Positions 32,715 to 43,186 of a stretch of 64,000 bases of DNA are shown here, in pieces (position 1 is the stretch's first letter; each line of letters begins with the position of its first letter). The translations under genes were made by a program, and so were the position numbers. Source of the stretch: an uncultured Muribaculaceae bacterium. GTDB lineage: Bacteria; Bacteroidota; Bacteroidia; Bacteroidales; Muribaculaceae. The notes below the pieces were generated by a model, which worked only from the letters and a program-made list of their open reading frames with translations, was not told the origin of the DNA and made no database searches. The stretch spans positions 29,492 to 93,491 of the forward strand of contig CAJUAR010000002.1 in the NCBI GenBank assembly GCA_910584495.1, in the 5' to 3' direction.

Positions 32715-35126
32715 TTAGAATTCCACTGTCAGGCGCACGTTGAACTGACGGCGCGTGAGGTAGTTTGGCACAGCATACTGCAGGTTGTTGACATCTGTCA
32801 CCCAGTAGTAGCTGCTCACATTGCTAATGTCCAAAAGGTTGAAAATGTCGGCTCCAAGCCACACGCTTTTGAAATGACGAGCCAGGCCGCTGCGCTTTTC
32901 TCCATCTTTGGGAGGGGAGAGCAGGGCATAGGCCAGACCTACGTCGACACGTTTATAGGCCGGGGCGCGGAAATAGCCCTTATCGCGGCTGCCACGAGGC
33001 GCTGTCATTGGCAAGCCGTCGGAAAATATGCCGCGAAGGTTGAATTTGAGCTTTGGAACATTCGGGAAAAAGTCGGTGAAAAAGAGCGCGAAGCTATAGC
33101 GTTGGTCCGTAGGTCGCGGCACATTCACGCCCTTGAGTTTTTCCTGAGTCTTCATCAGCGAGAAGCTCACCCACGAATCGGAGCCCGGGACGAACTGTCC
33201 GAAAAGCTTTAAGTCGACACCGGCCGTAAAACCGTTGGTTAGATTCTGTCCGGAATAAACGATTTTCAGATTGTCAATCTCATATGGAATCAGGTTTCCA
33301 AGGTTTTTATAGTAAGCCTCGCCGGTAAGCTTGAAGGGGCGTCCGAAGGCGCGGAAGGTGTAGTCGGCACCAAGTATGAGCTGGAAGGACCGCTGGCTCT
33401 TAATGTCGGGGTTGAGTTCGACCACCATATTGCCGTCGGGCTGCACAATGGGCATGCGGAATTCCTTGTAGAAGGGCGACTGATAGTAGAGCCCGGTGGC
33501 AAAACGCAGCGACAGACGCGGGCATTTGGAGGGCACGAAACCCACATTCACTCGCGGGCTGACAAGAAATTCCTTGTTATAGTCCCAATACGACAGACGA
33601 ATGCCGCCATTTATATTGAGATAGCCGGCCGATGTTTCAAGACGGTAGGTGTCCATTGCATAGGCTTCGAAACGGTTGGAGGAGAGGTCGTGGTTCGAAC
33701 TCATGTTGTAAACCACTTTGACTGCATCGGGATCGAAGGGCAGGGAATAGCCGGCCGAATCGCGCAGTTCCCACTCTCGTGCTCGTTCGTAAATCTTTTC
33801 ATGCTTGAATCCTATGCCGTAGCTCAGGTTGTGGTGGTTGAGGCCGGTATTGCCTCGCAGGGCAGCCTGGAACACCGAGGCCTTGAAACGGTTGCGGGCA
33901 TGCTCGTGGTAGCGGCCCACGCCGAGTTCGCCTCCTATGGCATCATCGCCGCCGCCGGCCCCGGCCTGGTCGAGCCAGTATTCGCCTGAAATGTCGTAGC
34001 TCACAAGCTCGTTGGTGAGGTAGCCTGCGGCGAGGAGAGTGAAATCGTTGGCTTTATTTGGCTTATAGTTGAGATTGAACGCACCGAAATAAGTCTCGAA
34101 GCGGTCTTTTTCCTGCCCGTCGAAATAGACAGTAAACTCTTTTGCATCGGTCGATGTTCCGAATTTTGTACTGCGGTTCTTGGGAATAAATTTATAGTTG
34201 TTCACCGCAATGTTGCCAAGCACCGATGCCTTCCATTGTTTATTGATGTTGAAAGTGAGGAATGTCTGGTAGTCGAAGAAGCGAGGATCGTACTCGCCTT
34301 TTTCATCCATCGAACCCAGAAGAGACGAATTTTGTTTATAGCGAACACCGTGTAGCTGAGAGAAATGACGGCTGTTGCTGCCCACCGAAGCCGAAGCTCC
34401 CATTAGGGATGCCGAAACAGTGCCCTCGAAGCTTTGAGGTTCGCGATAGGTAATATCGAGCACACTGCTCATCTTATCGCCGTACTGAGCAGAGAAACCG
34501 CCGGTCGAAAAACCGATAGCCCCCACCATATCGGGGTTGACCACCGACAAGCCTTCCTGCTGGCCGCTCGACACGAGCTGCGGACGATAGACTTCTATAC
34601 CGTTGATATACACGCTGTTTTCATCGTAAGAACCGCCGCGTACGCTATATTGGTTCGACATTTCATTGTTGCTGTTCACACCGGCCATGGTGGTGAGCAG
34701 AGACTCGACAGAGCCTCCCGACACATCGGGCGAAAGTCGTGCGCGCGAAGCATCGATTGTCTGCATGGTGCCTTGCTGGCGTTTGAAGTCGGTTACTTCA
34801 ACGCCTTTGAGGGTGTAGCTTGCCGGCGACATTTTGACATTGAGCGTCACATTCTCAGAAGGGTCGATAAGACGGCGGCGCGATTCTTCAAAACCTATGC
34901 AGCTGAAAACAACACGTATGGTGTCGCTATATGGCACCGACAGGGCAAATTTACCATCGAGGCCGCTTGTGGTACCAAGAGCCTTCCCGGCGATTTTAAC
35001 GGTCACAAACTCCAATGGCTCGTTGTTTTGGTCGGTGACAAGGCCTGTGATTTTCACCGGCCCCTTTGCCGCAAACGCAACAAGAGCTGTGACAATAAAA
35101 GAATAGAAGATGACAAAACGTTTCAC
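32715..35126 (-). CDS. TonB-dependent receptor with carboxypeptidase-regulatory-like domain
   Basis: The start is taken as GTG at 35126 (MKRFVIFYSFIVTALVAFAAKG), which begins a clean signal peptide; a TTG 15 bp upstream adds only a polar leader. The 803-residue protein has an N-terminal regulatory-like domain (VKITGLVTDQNNEPLEFVTV), a plug (SVESLLTTMAGVNSNNEMSN, then YSVRGGSYDENSVYINGIEV) and a 22-strand-type barrel ending FNVRLTVEF. It lacks a SusD partner, so it belongs to the non-Sus receptor branch that takes up metals, vitamins or peptides. The ligand is unknown. It is a single-gene unit. Confidence 0.9.
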   Translation of the reverse strand: MKRFVIFYSFIVTALVAFAAKGPVKITGLVTDQNNEPLEFVTVKIAGKALGTTSGLDGKFALSVPYSDTIRVVFSCIGFEESRRRLIDPSENVTLNVKMSPASYTLKGVEVTDFKRQQGTMQTIDASRARLSPDVSGGSVESLLTTMAGVNSNNEMSNQYSVRGGSYDENSVYINGIEVYRPQLVSSGQQEGLSVVNPDMVGAIGFSTGGFSAQYGDKMSSVLDITYREPQSFEGTVSASLMGASASVGSNSRHFSQLHGVRYKQNSSLLGSMDEKGEYDPRFFDYQTFLTFNINKQWKASVLGNIAVNNYKFIPKNRSTKFGTSTDAKEFTVYFDGQEKDRFETYFGAFNLNYKPNKANDFTLLAAGYLTNELVSYDISGEYWLDQAGAGGGDDAIGGELGVGRYHEHARNRFKASVFQAALRGNTGLNHHNLSYGIGFKHEKIYERAREWELRDSAGYSLPFDPDAVKVVYNMSSNHDLSSNRFEAYAMDTYRLETSAGYLNINGGIRLSYWDYNKEFLVSPRVNVGFVPSKCPRLSLRFATGLYYQSPFYKEFRMPIVQPDGNMVVELNPDIKSQRSFQLILGADYTFRAFGRPFKLTGEAYYKNLGNLIPYEIDNLKIVYSGQNLTNGFTAGVDLKLFGQFVPGSDSWVSFSLMKTQEKLKGVNVPRPTDQRYSFALFFTDFFPNVPKLKFNLRGIFSDGLPMTAPRGSRDKGYFRAPAYKRVDVGLAYALLSPPKDGEKRSGLARHFKSVWLGADIFNLLDISNVSSYYWVTDVNNLQYAVPNYLTRRQFNVRLTVEF

Positions 35127-35463
35127 ATCACTATAACGCAAACAGCTTCAAAAAATTGCCTTTTACGATGTGCAAGCTCATGTATTTGCAGAGAGTTCCG
35201 ACAGGCACATCGACAAATTGTTGAGCCAAATTGTCAAAATTCCATGACATAAGGTAAAATATATGCAAAATAGACAAAGCTTTACTGTCGTAGCAGTGCC
35301 ACAGGGCCGGCAGCAATTTTTCGCTGCCTAATACATGCAACAGGAGCTAAGAAAAACAAGGTCAAGAAACACAGCGGCCGACAGAAAAACTGTCGGCCGC
35401 TGCTCTATTGCTTATTCTATAGTTTTTTCGGAGCAAAAGGCGCTGCGTTTGCCCTCGGTAGAG
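35127..35463. other. Intergenic region between the TonB receptor and GH3 genes
   Basis: This 337-bp gap contains the terminator of the GH3 operon at 35372-35402 and the upstream region of the TonB receptor gene. No clear TAnnTTTG box on the minus strand and no credible ORF were seen. Confidence 0.6.
35372..35402 (-). terminator. Terminator of the esterase-GH3-GH3 unit
   Basis: CAGCGGCCGACAG and CTGTCGGCCGCTG form a perfect 13-bp stem with a 5-nt loop (T5 on the minus strand), then TGTTTCTTG. It lies 60 bp after the GH3 stop. Confidence 0.8.
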
Positions 35464-37791
35464 TTATTTGTTCTGGCCGTATTCCTTGGTTGCGGTGCAA
35501 GTAATAGTTTTATCGAGGCCTGAGATGGTGGCTTTGAAGTCGCCTTCTTCCAGAATCCAACGGCCGTCGGGACCTACATAGGCAAGGTCGGAAGCCGGGA
35601 TGGTGAGACTGACAGTCTGTGTCTTGCCCGGTTCGATTTCCACCTTCTTGAAGGCACGCAGACGGCGGTTGTCGGGCACGAGGCGCGATGCCACAAGGTC
35701 GGAAGTGAAGAGCATGACGGTTTCTTTGCCCTTGCGGCTGCCGGTGTTTGTCACATCGACAGTGAAAGTGAGCTGGTCGCCATCGGTAAAGTTATCCTTG
35801 TTCACACGCATGTTATTATACTTGAAAGTGGTGTAGCTCAACCCATGACCAAAGGGCCACTGATATGTTACGGAAGCGTTATAGTCGTAAGCTCCGGCCA
35901 TTGTGCCAACTTCTTCAGAAGCTTTGTAGTCGTAGGTGTTGAGAGCGTTCACGCTGCGTGGATAGGTGTAGGGCAGACGGCCTGAGAAGTTCTCATCACC
36001 GGCGAGAAGAGCTGCAAGAGCGTCGCCGCCTTCGCTACCGGGAAGCAGAATGTCGACAACGGCGCTTGCAAGAGGCTCGACATCGGAGATGATACGTCCA
36101 CGACCTTCGTTGAGAACCATCACAACGGGTTTGCCGCTTGCAGCAGCCACGCGGACAAGTTCTTTCTGATTGGCAGAGAGGTTGAGATCCGACAAATTGC
36201 CGGGAGTTTCGGTATAGGAGTTCTCGCCTATGCAGACAATAACAACATCGGCATTCTTAGCAGCCTCGGCCACGGGAGCGAAATCGGGAGCGTTCTCGTC
36301 GCCATAGCTGCCGTTGTCGTTATATGTTACGCCGGGCACATAGGTGACATTGTCCTTGCCGAAGCGGTTTTGGATAGCTTCTAAGATAGTGTTTTTCTCG
36401 GCCAGTTCCTCGGGAGTGAGCTTGCCCTGCCAGGTGATTGTCCATCCGCCGTTGAGGGTTCGCATGCTGTTTGCATTAGGACCTGTGACAAGTATTTTCT
36501 TACCTTCTGCCAACGGTAGGATATTGGCGTCATTTTTGAGGAGAATCATCGATTCCACAGCAGCTTTACGGGCAGCTTCGGCATGCTTGGCCGAACCGAA
36601 GTCGGGATAATCCTTGGCTTGCGGCGTGGGGTTGTCAAAGAGGCCGAGACGGTATTTGAGACGCAAAACGCGGCGTGTTGCATCGTCGATGCGCTCCATA
36701 GGAACTTCGCCTTCCTCTACGAGTTGTTTGAGGAGTGTGCAGTAGTCCCACTGGTAAGGCTCCATAGCCATGTCGATACCGGCATTGATAGCCATTTTTA
36801 TGGCCTCTTTCTTGTTGCGTGCAATTTTCTCGCGTGTGTAGAGGTTGTTTATGTCGGCCCAGTCGGTTACAATCATGCCGTCCCAACCCAGACCGTCTTT
36901 GAGCCAGTCGGTGAGCAGTCGTTTGTTGGCATGCGTAGGCACGCCGTTGATGCTTGCCGAGTTTACCATCACAGTGAGAGCACCGGCTTCGATACAAGCT
37001 TTGTAAGGTGCAAAATGCTTCTCGCGCAGGTCGGCTTCGCTAACATAAGCCGGTGTGCGGTCCTTGCCGCTGAAAGGCATGGAATAGGCCATATAGTGTT
37101 TCACCGATGTTGCAATCTTGTCTTTGCCTATGTGGTTTGGGTCGGAGCCTTGGAATCCGCGGATCTGGGCAGCTCCCATAACTGACGACAACAAGGGGTC
37201 TTCGCCGAAGTTTTCCCATACACGCGGCCATGTGGCCACACGCACAAGGTCGACAGTGGGCGAATATGTCCAGGGGCACGACGAAGCCTTAGTTTCATAG
37301 GCAGTGATGGAAGCCGCCTCCTCGGCAAGGGCAGGATTGAATGTCGCAGCCACCGATATGTTCTGCGGGAAGAGCGTTCCGCCGGTGCTGTATGTAACAC
37401 CGTGGTTCTGGTCCAGGCCGTAGATGCATGGAATGCCCAATTCACGCATCGACACTTCCTGGATTTTTCCTATTACCTCGTTCCATTCCTGAGGAGTGAG
37501 CGAATGTTGGGGAGCATTGAGAATCGACCCCACCTTATATTTCCCAATAATAGAATCGAGCATGCCGGGATGATAGACCAGCTTTCCGTCGGGACCGCGA
37601 TGACAAATCAGGTCGATGGCCAGCTCGGTCATCTGGCCAATTTTTTCGTCAAGGGTCATGCGGGCGAGAGTCGCCTCCACTTTCTTTTCAATCTCATTGT
37701 CGCGGGGAATGGCAGGATTGGCGGCACTTGCCGGGGCAAGTGTCGCCAATGAGAGCAGCCCCACCGCCAATGTGCGGGGTAGTTTATTCAT
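35464..37791 (-). CDS. Glycoside hydrolase family 3, periplasmic (BglX-like)
   Basis: The 775-residue enzyme has a signal peptide ending PASAA and the three GH3 parts: a TIM barrel with the nucleophile Asp310 in MIVTDWADINN, an alpha/beta sandwich (AAVESMILLKNDANILPL, KILVTGPNA) and a C-terminal fibronectin-III-like domain ending RWILEEGDFKATISG. Length matches BglX beta-glucosidases. The GH3 family removes single beta-linked glucose, xylose or related sugars from the non-reducing end. It is the last gene of the esterase-GH3-GH3 unit, 3 bp after the neighbouring GH3. Exact sugar specificity is unknown. Confidence 0.93.
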   Translation of the reverse strand: MNKLPRTLAVGLLSLATLAPASAANPAIPRDNEIEKKVEATLARMTLDEKIGQMTELAIDLICHRGPDGKLVYHPGMLDSIIGKYKVGSILNAPQHSLTPQEWNEVIGKIQEVSMRELGIPCIYGLDQNHGVTYSTGGTLFPQNISVAATFNPALAEEAASITAYETKASSCPWTYSPTVDLVRVATWPRVWENFGEDPLLSSVMGAAQIRGFQGSDPNHIGKDKIATSVKHYMAYSMPFSGKDRTPAYVSEADLREKHFAPYKACIEAGALTVMVNSASINGVPTHANKRLLTDWLKDGLGWDGMIVTDWADINNLYTREKIARNKKEAIKMAINAGIDMAMEPYQWDYCTLLKQLVEEGEVPMERIDDATRRVLRLKYRLGLFDNPTPQAKDYPDFGSAKHAEAARKAAVESMILLKNDANILPLAEGKKILVTGPNANSMRTLNGGWTITWQGKLTPEELAEKNTILEAIQNRFGKDNVTYVPGVTYNDNGSYGDENAPDFAPVAEAAKNADVVIVCIGENSYTETPGNLSDLNLSANQKELVRVAAASGKPVVMVLNEGRGRIISDVEPLASAVVDILLPGSEGGDALAALLAGDENFSGRLPYTYPRSVNALNTYDYKASEEVGTMAGAYDYNASVTYQWPFGHGLSYTTFKYNNMRVNKDNFTDGDQLTFTVDVTNTGSRKGKETVMLFTSDLVASRLVPDNRRLRAFKKVEIEPGKTQTVSLTIPASDLAYVGPDGRWILEEGDFKATISGLDKTITCTATKEYGQNK

Positions 37792-37794
37792 ATA

Positions 37795-40134
37795 TTATCG
37801 TTTAAGAGTTTTGAGTTCTGTTTGTAAGCCGAAGAGTTTGTTGGCCGGTGTTGTAGAGCCTTCGACATTTACGGCGATTTTGTGACGAATATCACGGCTC
37901 GAAGCACCCACCAGGAAGTCGTATTGTCCACCATCAACCACCCAGGTCGAAGCGTCCTGGTCGAACGAGGCAAGATCGGCGGCAGCAAAGGTCATTTCCA
38001 CGGTTTCGGACTGTTCCGGCTGCAATTCGGCAGTCTTGGCAAATGCCTTGAGTTCCTTAGCCGGCTTGTTCTTGGCTTTTGCATCGGGAGCTGCAGCATA
38101 GAGCTGCACAATCTCCTTGCCGGGATGCGAGCCGCTGTTGCGCACTTCAACACAGACGGTGTAGCGGCCGTTTTCGAACTTCACCGACGGTTTGCCATAT
38201 TCGAATGTGGTATAGGACAAGCCATACCCGAAAGGATAGCTTACCGGCTTTTCGAAGCTGTCGAAGTAGCGGTAGCCCACATAGATGTCCTCTTCATAGG
38301 GAGTGTAGTGGTAGTTGCGCACGGGAGCGTCGATGCTGTCGTTGTTGCCACCCAGGCGAATTTCCTCCTTGATGTTCTGGGGGAAGTTTTTCGACGAAGC
38401 ATGGTCGGCGAAATCCATGGGGAAGGTCATGGTCAGCTTGCCCGAAGGATAGGCCTTGCCTGAGATGACATCGGCCACGCTGTTGCCGCCTTCCTGTCCG
38501 CCCTGCCATGCGCAGAGGATAGCGTCGGGAAGGTTTTTCCACGAAGCTGTCTCGATGACACCGCCAATGTTCATGATTGCCACCACTTTCTTGCCCTTGG
38601 CATGGAAAGCCTTGACAACGTCGGCCAGCAGTTTGCGGTTGGCGGCCGAGAGGGTGAAGTCGTCGGTCTTGCGGTCGAGGAACTCGCCGGAGTTACGGCC
38701 TATGGTCACGATGGCCACGTCGGCGTCATCAGCATGCTTTGCAAGCTCTGCGGCCTGGAAAGTGAGCTCTTCGGGACGGGGTGTGGGCAGGAACATGCTG
38801 TACTTGCCGCCCTGGGGTTTGTTGCGTTCGTTTTCGGCCTGGATGTGAGCGGCGTAACGGTCGGCCAGCGAAGCGTCGGCCAGTTCGTAGCCTGCGTTCT
38901 TGAGACCGTCGACGAGCGACACGGTATAGGCGCGGTTGACATTGCCGCTACCGGTGCCGCCGGCCACCCAGTCGTAGGCAGTGCAGCCATAGAGAGCCAC
39001 TTTTTTGGCGTTTTCAGCAAGAGGTAGAGTGGCATTGTCATTCTTGAGAAGCACCATGCCTTCGGTGGCACTCTGGCGTGTTACCGTGGCATGAGCGACG
39101 AGGTCGGGGGCATTCGATGGCTTGAAGCCTTTGAAACGAGGTGTGCGGGTGATTAGTTCGAGGATGCGGCGCACGTTGCGGTCGAGCACGGCCATGTCGA
39201 GCTTGCCGGCATTGACAGCGTCGATAATTGCATTATACTGTTTGTCGGTGCCCGGTTGCAGCATGTCGTTACCGGCAATCATCTGAGCAGGAGCGTCCGA
39301 ACCACCGAACCAGTCTGTCATCACCGTGCCTTTATAACCCCACTCGTCGCGCAGGAGGGTCTGCAGAAGCTCTTCGCTTTCGGAGGTATAAGTTCCGTTG
39401 AGACGGTTGTAGGAACTCATCACAGTCCATGGGTCGGCTTCTTTGACAACAGTCTCAAAACCTTTAAGGTAGATTTCGCGTATAGCACGGGGACTGACCT
39501 GAGCATCGTTGCCCATGCGGTTTGTTTCCTGGTTGTTGAGGGCAAAGTGCTTGACAGATGTACCAACACCGTTGCTCTGCACACCGCGCACATAGGCGGC
39601 AGCAATACGTCCTGCAACGAGCGGGTCTTCGGAATAATATTCGAAGTTGCGTCCACAAAGGGGATTACGATGAATGTTGAGGGCCGGAGCAAGAAGCACG
39701 TCGGCACCGTATTCGAGCACCTCGTTGCCTATCGCACTACCCACTTTGTTCACAAGAGTGGTATCCCATGTGCATGCAAGGAGAGTGCCAATAGGGAAGT
39801 GTGTGCAGTAGTAAGTCGCCGAATCGCCTTCGCGGGTAGGATTGATACGCAGACCGGCGGGGCCGTCGGCAAGAACTATGGCCGGAATACCCAGGCGCGG
39901 AATGGGATAGGTTGTGCCGGCAGCACCGGGCACAATGTTGCGTGTTTCGCCCACAACGGCACTGTCGCCAGAAAAGCCGGCCATGCCTGTGCCTACAATA
40001 AGGTGGGCTTTCTCTTCGAGCGTCATTGCGGCAATCACGTCCTCAATGGGAGCCTTGCCGAGTTGGGGTGTCTTGTCGCCGCACGAGCTTGTCATAAGTG
40101 CAGCAGCTGCCAAAATGATAAAAGCCTTTTTCAC
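37795..40134 (-). CDS. Glycoside hydrolase family 3 lipoprotein
   Basis: The 779-residue product begins with a lipobox TSSC (Cys18) followed by GDK. The barrel carries LADGPAGLRI, GRNFEYYSEDPLVAG, the SVKHFALNNQETNR block and the nucleophile Asp274 in TVMTDWFGGSD. The sandwich domain (GMVLLKNDNATLPL) and fibronectin-like end (YDFLVGASSRDI) are present. The order YYSEDP, KHF, TDW fits GH3 beta-glucosidases. It is a paralogue, not a copy, of the neighbouring GH3, so the two probably cleave different linkages or sit in different compartments. It starts 11 bp after the CE1 esterase stop. Confidence 0.93.
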   Translation of the reverse strand: MKKAFIILAAAALMTSSCGDKTPQLGKAPIEDVIAAMTLEEKAHLIVGTGMAGFSGDSAVVGETRNIVPGAAGTTYPIPRLGIPAIVLADGPAGLRINPTREGDSATYYCTHFPIGTLLACTWDTTLVNKVGSAIGNEVLEYGADVLLAPALNIHRNPLCGRNFEYYSEDPLVAGRIAAAYVRGVQSNGVGTSVKHFALNNQETNRMGNDAQVSPRAIREIYLKGFETVVKEADPWTVMSSYNRLNGTYTSESEELLQTLLRDEWGYKGTVMTDWFGGSDAPAQMIAGNDMLQPGTDKQYNAIIDAVNAGKLDMAVLDRNVRRILELITRTPRFKGFKPSNAPDLVAHATVTRQSATEGMVLLKNDNATLPLAENAKKVALYGCTAYDWVAGGTGSGNVNRAYTVSLVDGLKNAGYELADASLADRYAAHIQAENERNKPQGGKYSMFLPTPRPEELTFQAAELAKHADDADVAIVTIGRNSGEFLDRKTDDFTLSAANRKLLADVVKAFHAKGKKVVAIMNIGGVIETASWKNLPDAILCAWQGGQEGGNSVADVISGKAYPSGKLTMTFPMDFADHASSKNFPQNIKEEIRLGGNNDSIDAPVRNYHYTPYEEDIYVGYRYFDSFEKPVSYPFGYGLSYTTFEYGKPSVKFENGRYTVCVEVRNSGSHPGKEIVQLYAAAPDAKAKNKPAKELKAFAKTAELQPEQSETVEMTFAAADLASFDQDASTWVVDGGQYDFLVGASSRDIRHKIAVNVEGSTTPANKLFGLQTELKTLKR

Positions 40135-40145
40135 AACAGTCTGCG

Positions 40146-41363
<1,218 letters not shown>

Positions 41364-41388
41364 TTAGGAGTAGCGGCAGTTGCTACCA

Positions 41389-41420
41389 CAAAGTTAAACA
41401 TTATTTTTATTCTTATCAAT
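41389..41420 (-). promoter_or_regulatory. Promoter for esterase-GH3-GH3
   Basis: On the minus strand ATTG (41420-41417), 20 bp, then TAACTTTG (41396-41389) fits the consensus with one mismatch. It lies 50 bp before the esterase start. Confidence 0.6.
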
Positions 41421-41462
41421 AGGATATGTCAAAACATGGAAGAATCTGACAATTTGATGACC

Positions 41463-41520
41463 TTTATCCGGTGTTTTGATGTCCGTCGAAGACAGACATC
41501 AAAACGTTCTGCCGGATAAA
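41463..41520 (-). terminator. Long hairpin separating the two halves of locus 2
   Basis: TTTATCCGG and GTTTTGATGTC on one arm pair with GACATCAAAAC and CCGGATAAA on the other, with a 5-nt internal bulge. It follows the esterase lipoprotein gene and precedes the next promoter. The flanking TTTAT gives a partial U-tract. Confidence 0.65.
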
Positions 41521-41541
41521 GCTCTAATCAAAAGACATATT

Positions 41542-43167
41542 CTATTTGAATCTTTCGTCGAAGAATTTGACGAATTTGGGAGCGCAGGCGCACCAGAAAG
41601 GCCAGTCGTGAGCTCCGGGACGTTCCACATAGGTGAAACCTGGCAGTAGGGGCGAGAACTGCATGGCCTCGTTAAAACCCTTAGCAGCTTCGTAGAGGAA
41701 ATCCTCGGTGCCTATTTCAACAGTGAAAGGTGCAGCTCCCGGAGTCCATACCATGTCGAAAATGCTCGGTATACCTTCCAGAGCCAGTGCCGGCGAGCAG
41801 GCATACATGCCGCAGAACTTGTCGGCATATTTGAGGCCGTAGTAGAGGGTGCCGTAGCCGCCCATCGACAGGCCGGCCAGGCCGCGCTTGCCGTTGCATT
41901 TGTAGGTCTGCTCCATAGCAGGCATGAATTCTGTGATGAAGAAGGTCTCGTAGTTCATGCCCTTGCCGGCATAGTTGTCAAGATAGAAGCTGTCGAAGCC
42001 TTCGAAGCTTGCCTGAGGCATGACAATCACCATCTTGTTCTCGACGCTGCCTATGTGGCTTGCAATGCCGCCGGCGTCGAGCCAGTCGTTATTGCCGCCG
42101 CCGGCACCGTGGAGGAGGTAGAGAACGGGGTATTCCTTGCTTGCGTCATAGCCGTCGGGGAGGAGAACGGAGTACTTCACATCGCGGCCGAGGACCTGGC
42201 TTGCAAAGCTGAGGTCTCTGAGCTCGGTACCTGACTTCTTGAGGTAGGTGCAGAAGCGGATGTTGAGGGCTGCGTCGCCCGAGCCGCCTGCCACAGTGAT
42301 GTACTTGAGGCCTTCGCCGCTGAAGTTGAAGAGGGTGCTGCCGTCGATGCCTGTGACGGAAGAGAAGGTCACTTTGCCTGCGGTGATGTACTGCTTCTCG
42401 CCGTTGGCCACCACGAAGGCGCCGCCGGCCATGCCGTATTCGGGCACAAGCCATCCGTTGTCAATCAGCCAGGGTTCGGTGGGCGAACCGGCGATGGTGT
42501 AGGAGCCCATGAGCTGTTCAAGGTCGAGTCCTTCTTTGTTGATGGCTTCGAAGAAGGCTGCATCGGCGCCGTTGGGGTCGGACACGGCGATGGTGTACTT
42601 GTTCACACCGGGCACAACGACGGTCTGCCATGTTGTGTAGTCTGTAATAATCACGGGCTCTGCCTTCATGGTGATGGTATAGCCGCTTGCCTCGGGATCG
42701 TCAACGCCGATTTCAAATTCGATGGGGCCGCGGAAGTTGAGCACATAGCGTTTACCGTCCTTAGCAGAAAAAAGGCCCGATATATAGTATATGCCGTTGA
42801 CAAGGTTCACTTCGAGCGTGCCTTCGGTGAATCGACCCGCTGCCTGAGTGCCATGCGAAACAAAACCGTAGAACTGCTGGGCCTTGGGGGCTTCGAGGTC
42901 CTCGATGGGAGTGTAGGACCCTGACTGGAGGGTCCACTCGGGCGAGACAACACGCAGGCTCAGCGAAACATCGCCTTCAGCGGTGAACTCCATGTTGAGG
43001 TATTTGAGACCTTTTTTGAGTTTATCGGTAGGCAGTGTCTTCTCGCCGGTGAAAGTGATTCGTTCAATATCGTTGTAGGTGCCCGAAAGATTGTCTACAA
43101 CATCGTCGCTGCACGCACCCAACAGAGTAATGAGCGGAAGCAGCAGGATATAATATAGTTTTTTCAT
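41542..43167 (-). CDS. Surface lipoprotein: glycan-binding-like N-terminus fused to CE1 esterase
   Basis: The 541-residue product has a lipobox LGAC (Cys19) followed by SDDVVD, an acidic surface-export signal. Residues about 25-310 are beta-rich repeats resembling lipoproteins that follow SusD (GKRYVLNFRGPIEFEIG, QYITAGKVTFSSV). The C-terminal third is an alpha/beta hydrolase: PVLYLLHGAGGGNNDW, nucleophile Ser434 in AGLSMGGYGTLYYG, acid in EIGTEDFLYEA and His in RPGAHDWPFW. It sits directly after SusD, where a separate glycan-binding protein is usual. It probably de-acylates the ligand at the cell surface during capture. The start is 19 bp after the SusD stop. Confidence 0.88.
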   Translation of the reverse strand: MKKLYYILLLPLITLLGACSDDVVDNLSGTYNDIERITFTGEKTLPTDKLKKGLKYLNMEFTAEGDVSLSLRVVSPEWTLQSGSYTPIEDLEAPKAQQFYGFVSHGTQAAGRFTEGTLEVNLVNGIYYISGLFSAKDGKRYVLNFRGPIEFEIGVDDPEASGYTITMKAEPVIITDYTTWQTVVVPGVNKYTIAVSDPNGADAAFFEAINKEGLDLEQLMGSYTIAGSPTEPWLIDNGWLVPEYGMAGGAFVVANGEKQYITAGKVTFSSVTGIDGSTLFNFSGEGLKYITVAGGSGDAALNIRFCTYLKKSGTELRDLSFASQVLGRDVKYSVLLPDGYDASKEYPVLYLLHGAGGGNNDWLDAGGIASHIGSVENKMVIVMPQASFEGFDSFYLDNYAGKGMNYETFFITEFMPAMEQTYKCNGKRGLAGLSMGGYGTLYYGLKYADKFCGMYACSPALALEGIPSIFDMVWTPGAAPFTVEIGTEDFLYEAAKGFNEAMQFSPLLPGFTYVERPGAHDWPFWCACAPKFVKFFDERFK

Positions 43168-43186
43168 TGTTGTCTGTATTAGATGT

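Noticed and set aside
35131..35340. A 69-codon minus-strand frame upstream of the TonB receptor
   Set aside because: There is no homologue that I recognise, no promoter, and it overlaps the receptor's own upstream region.
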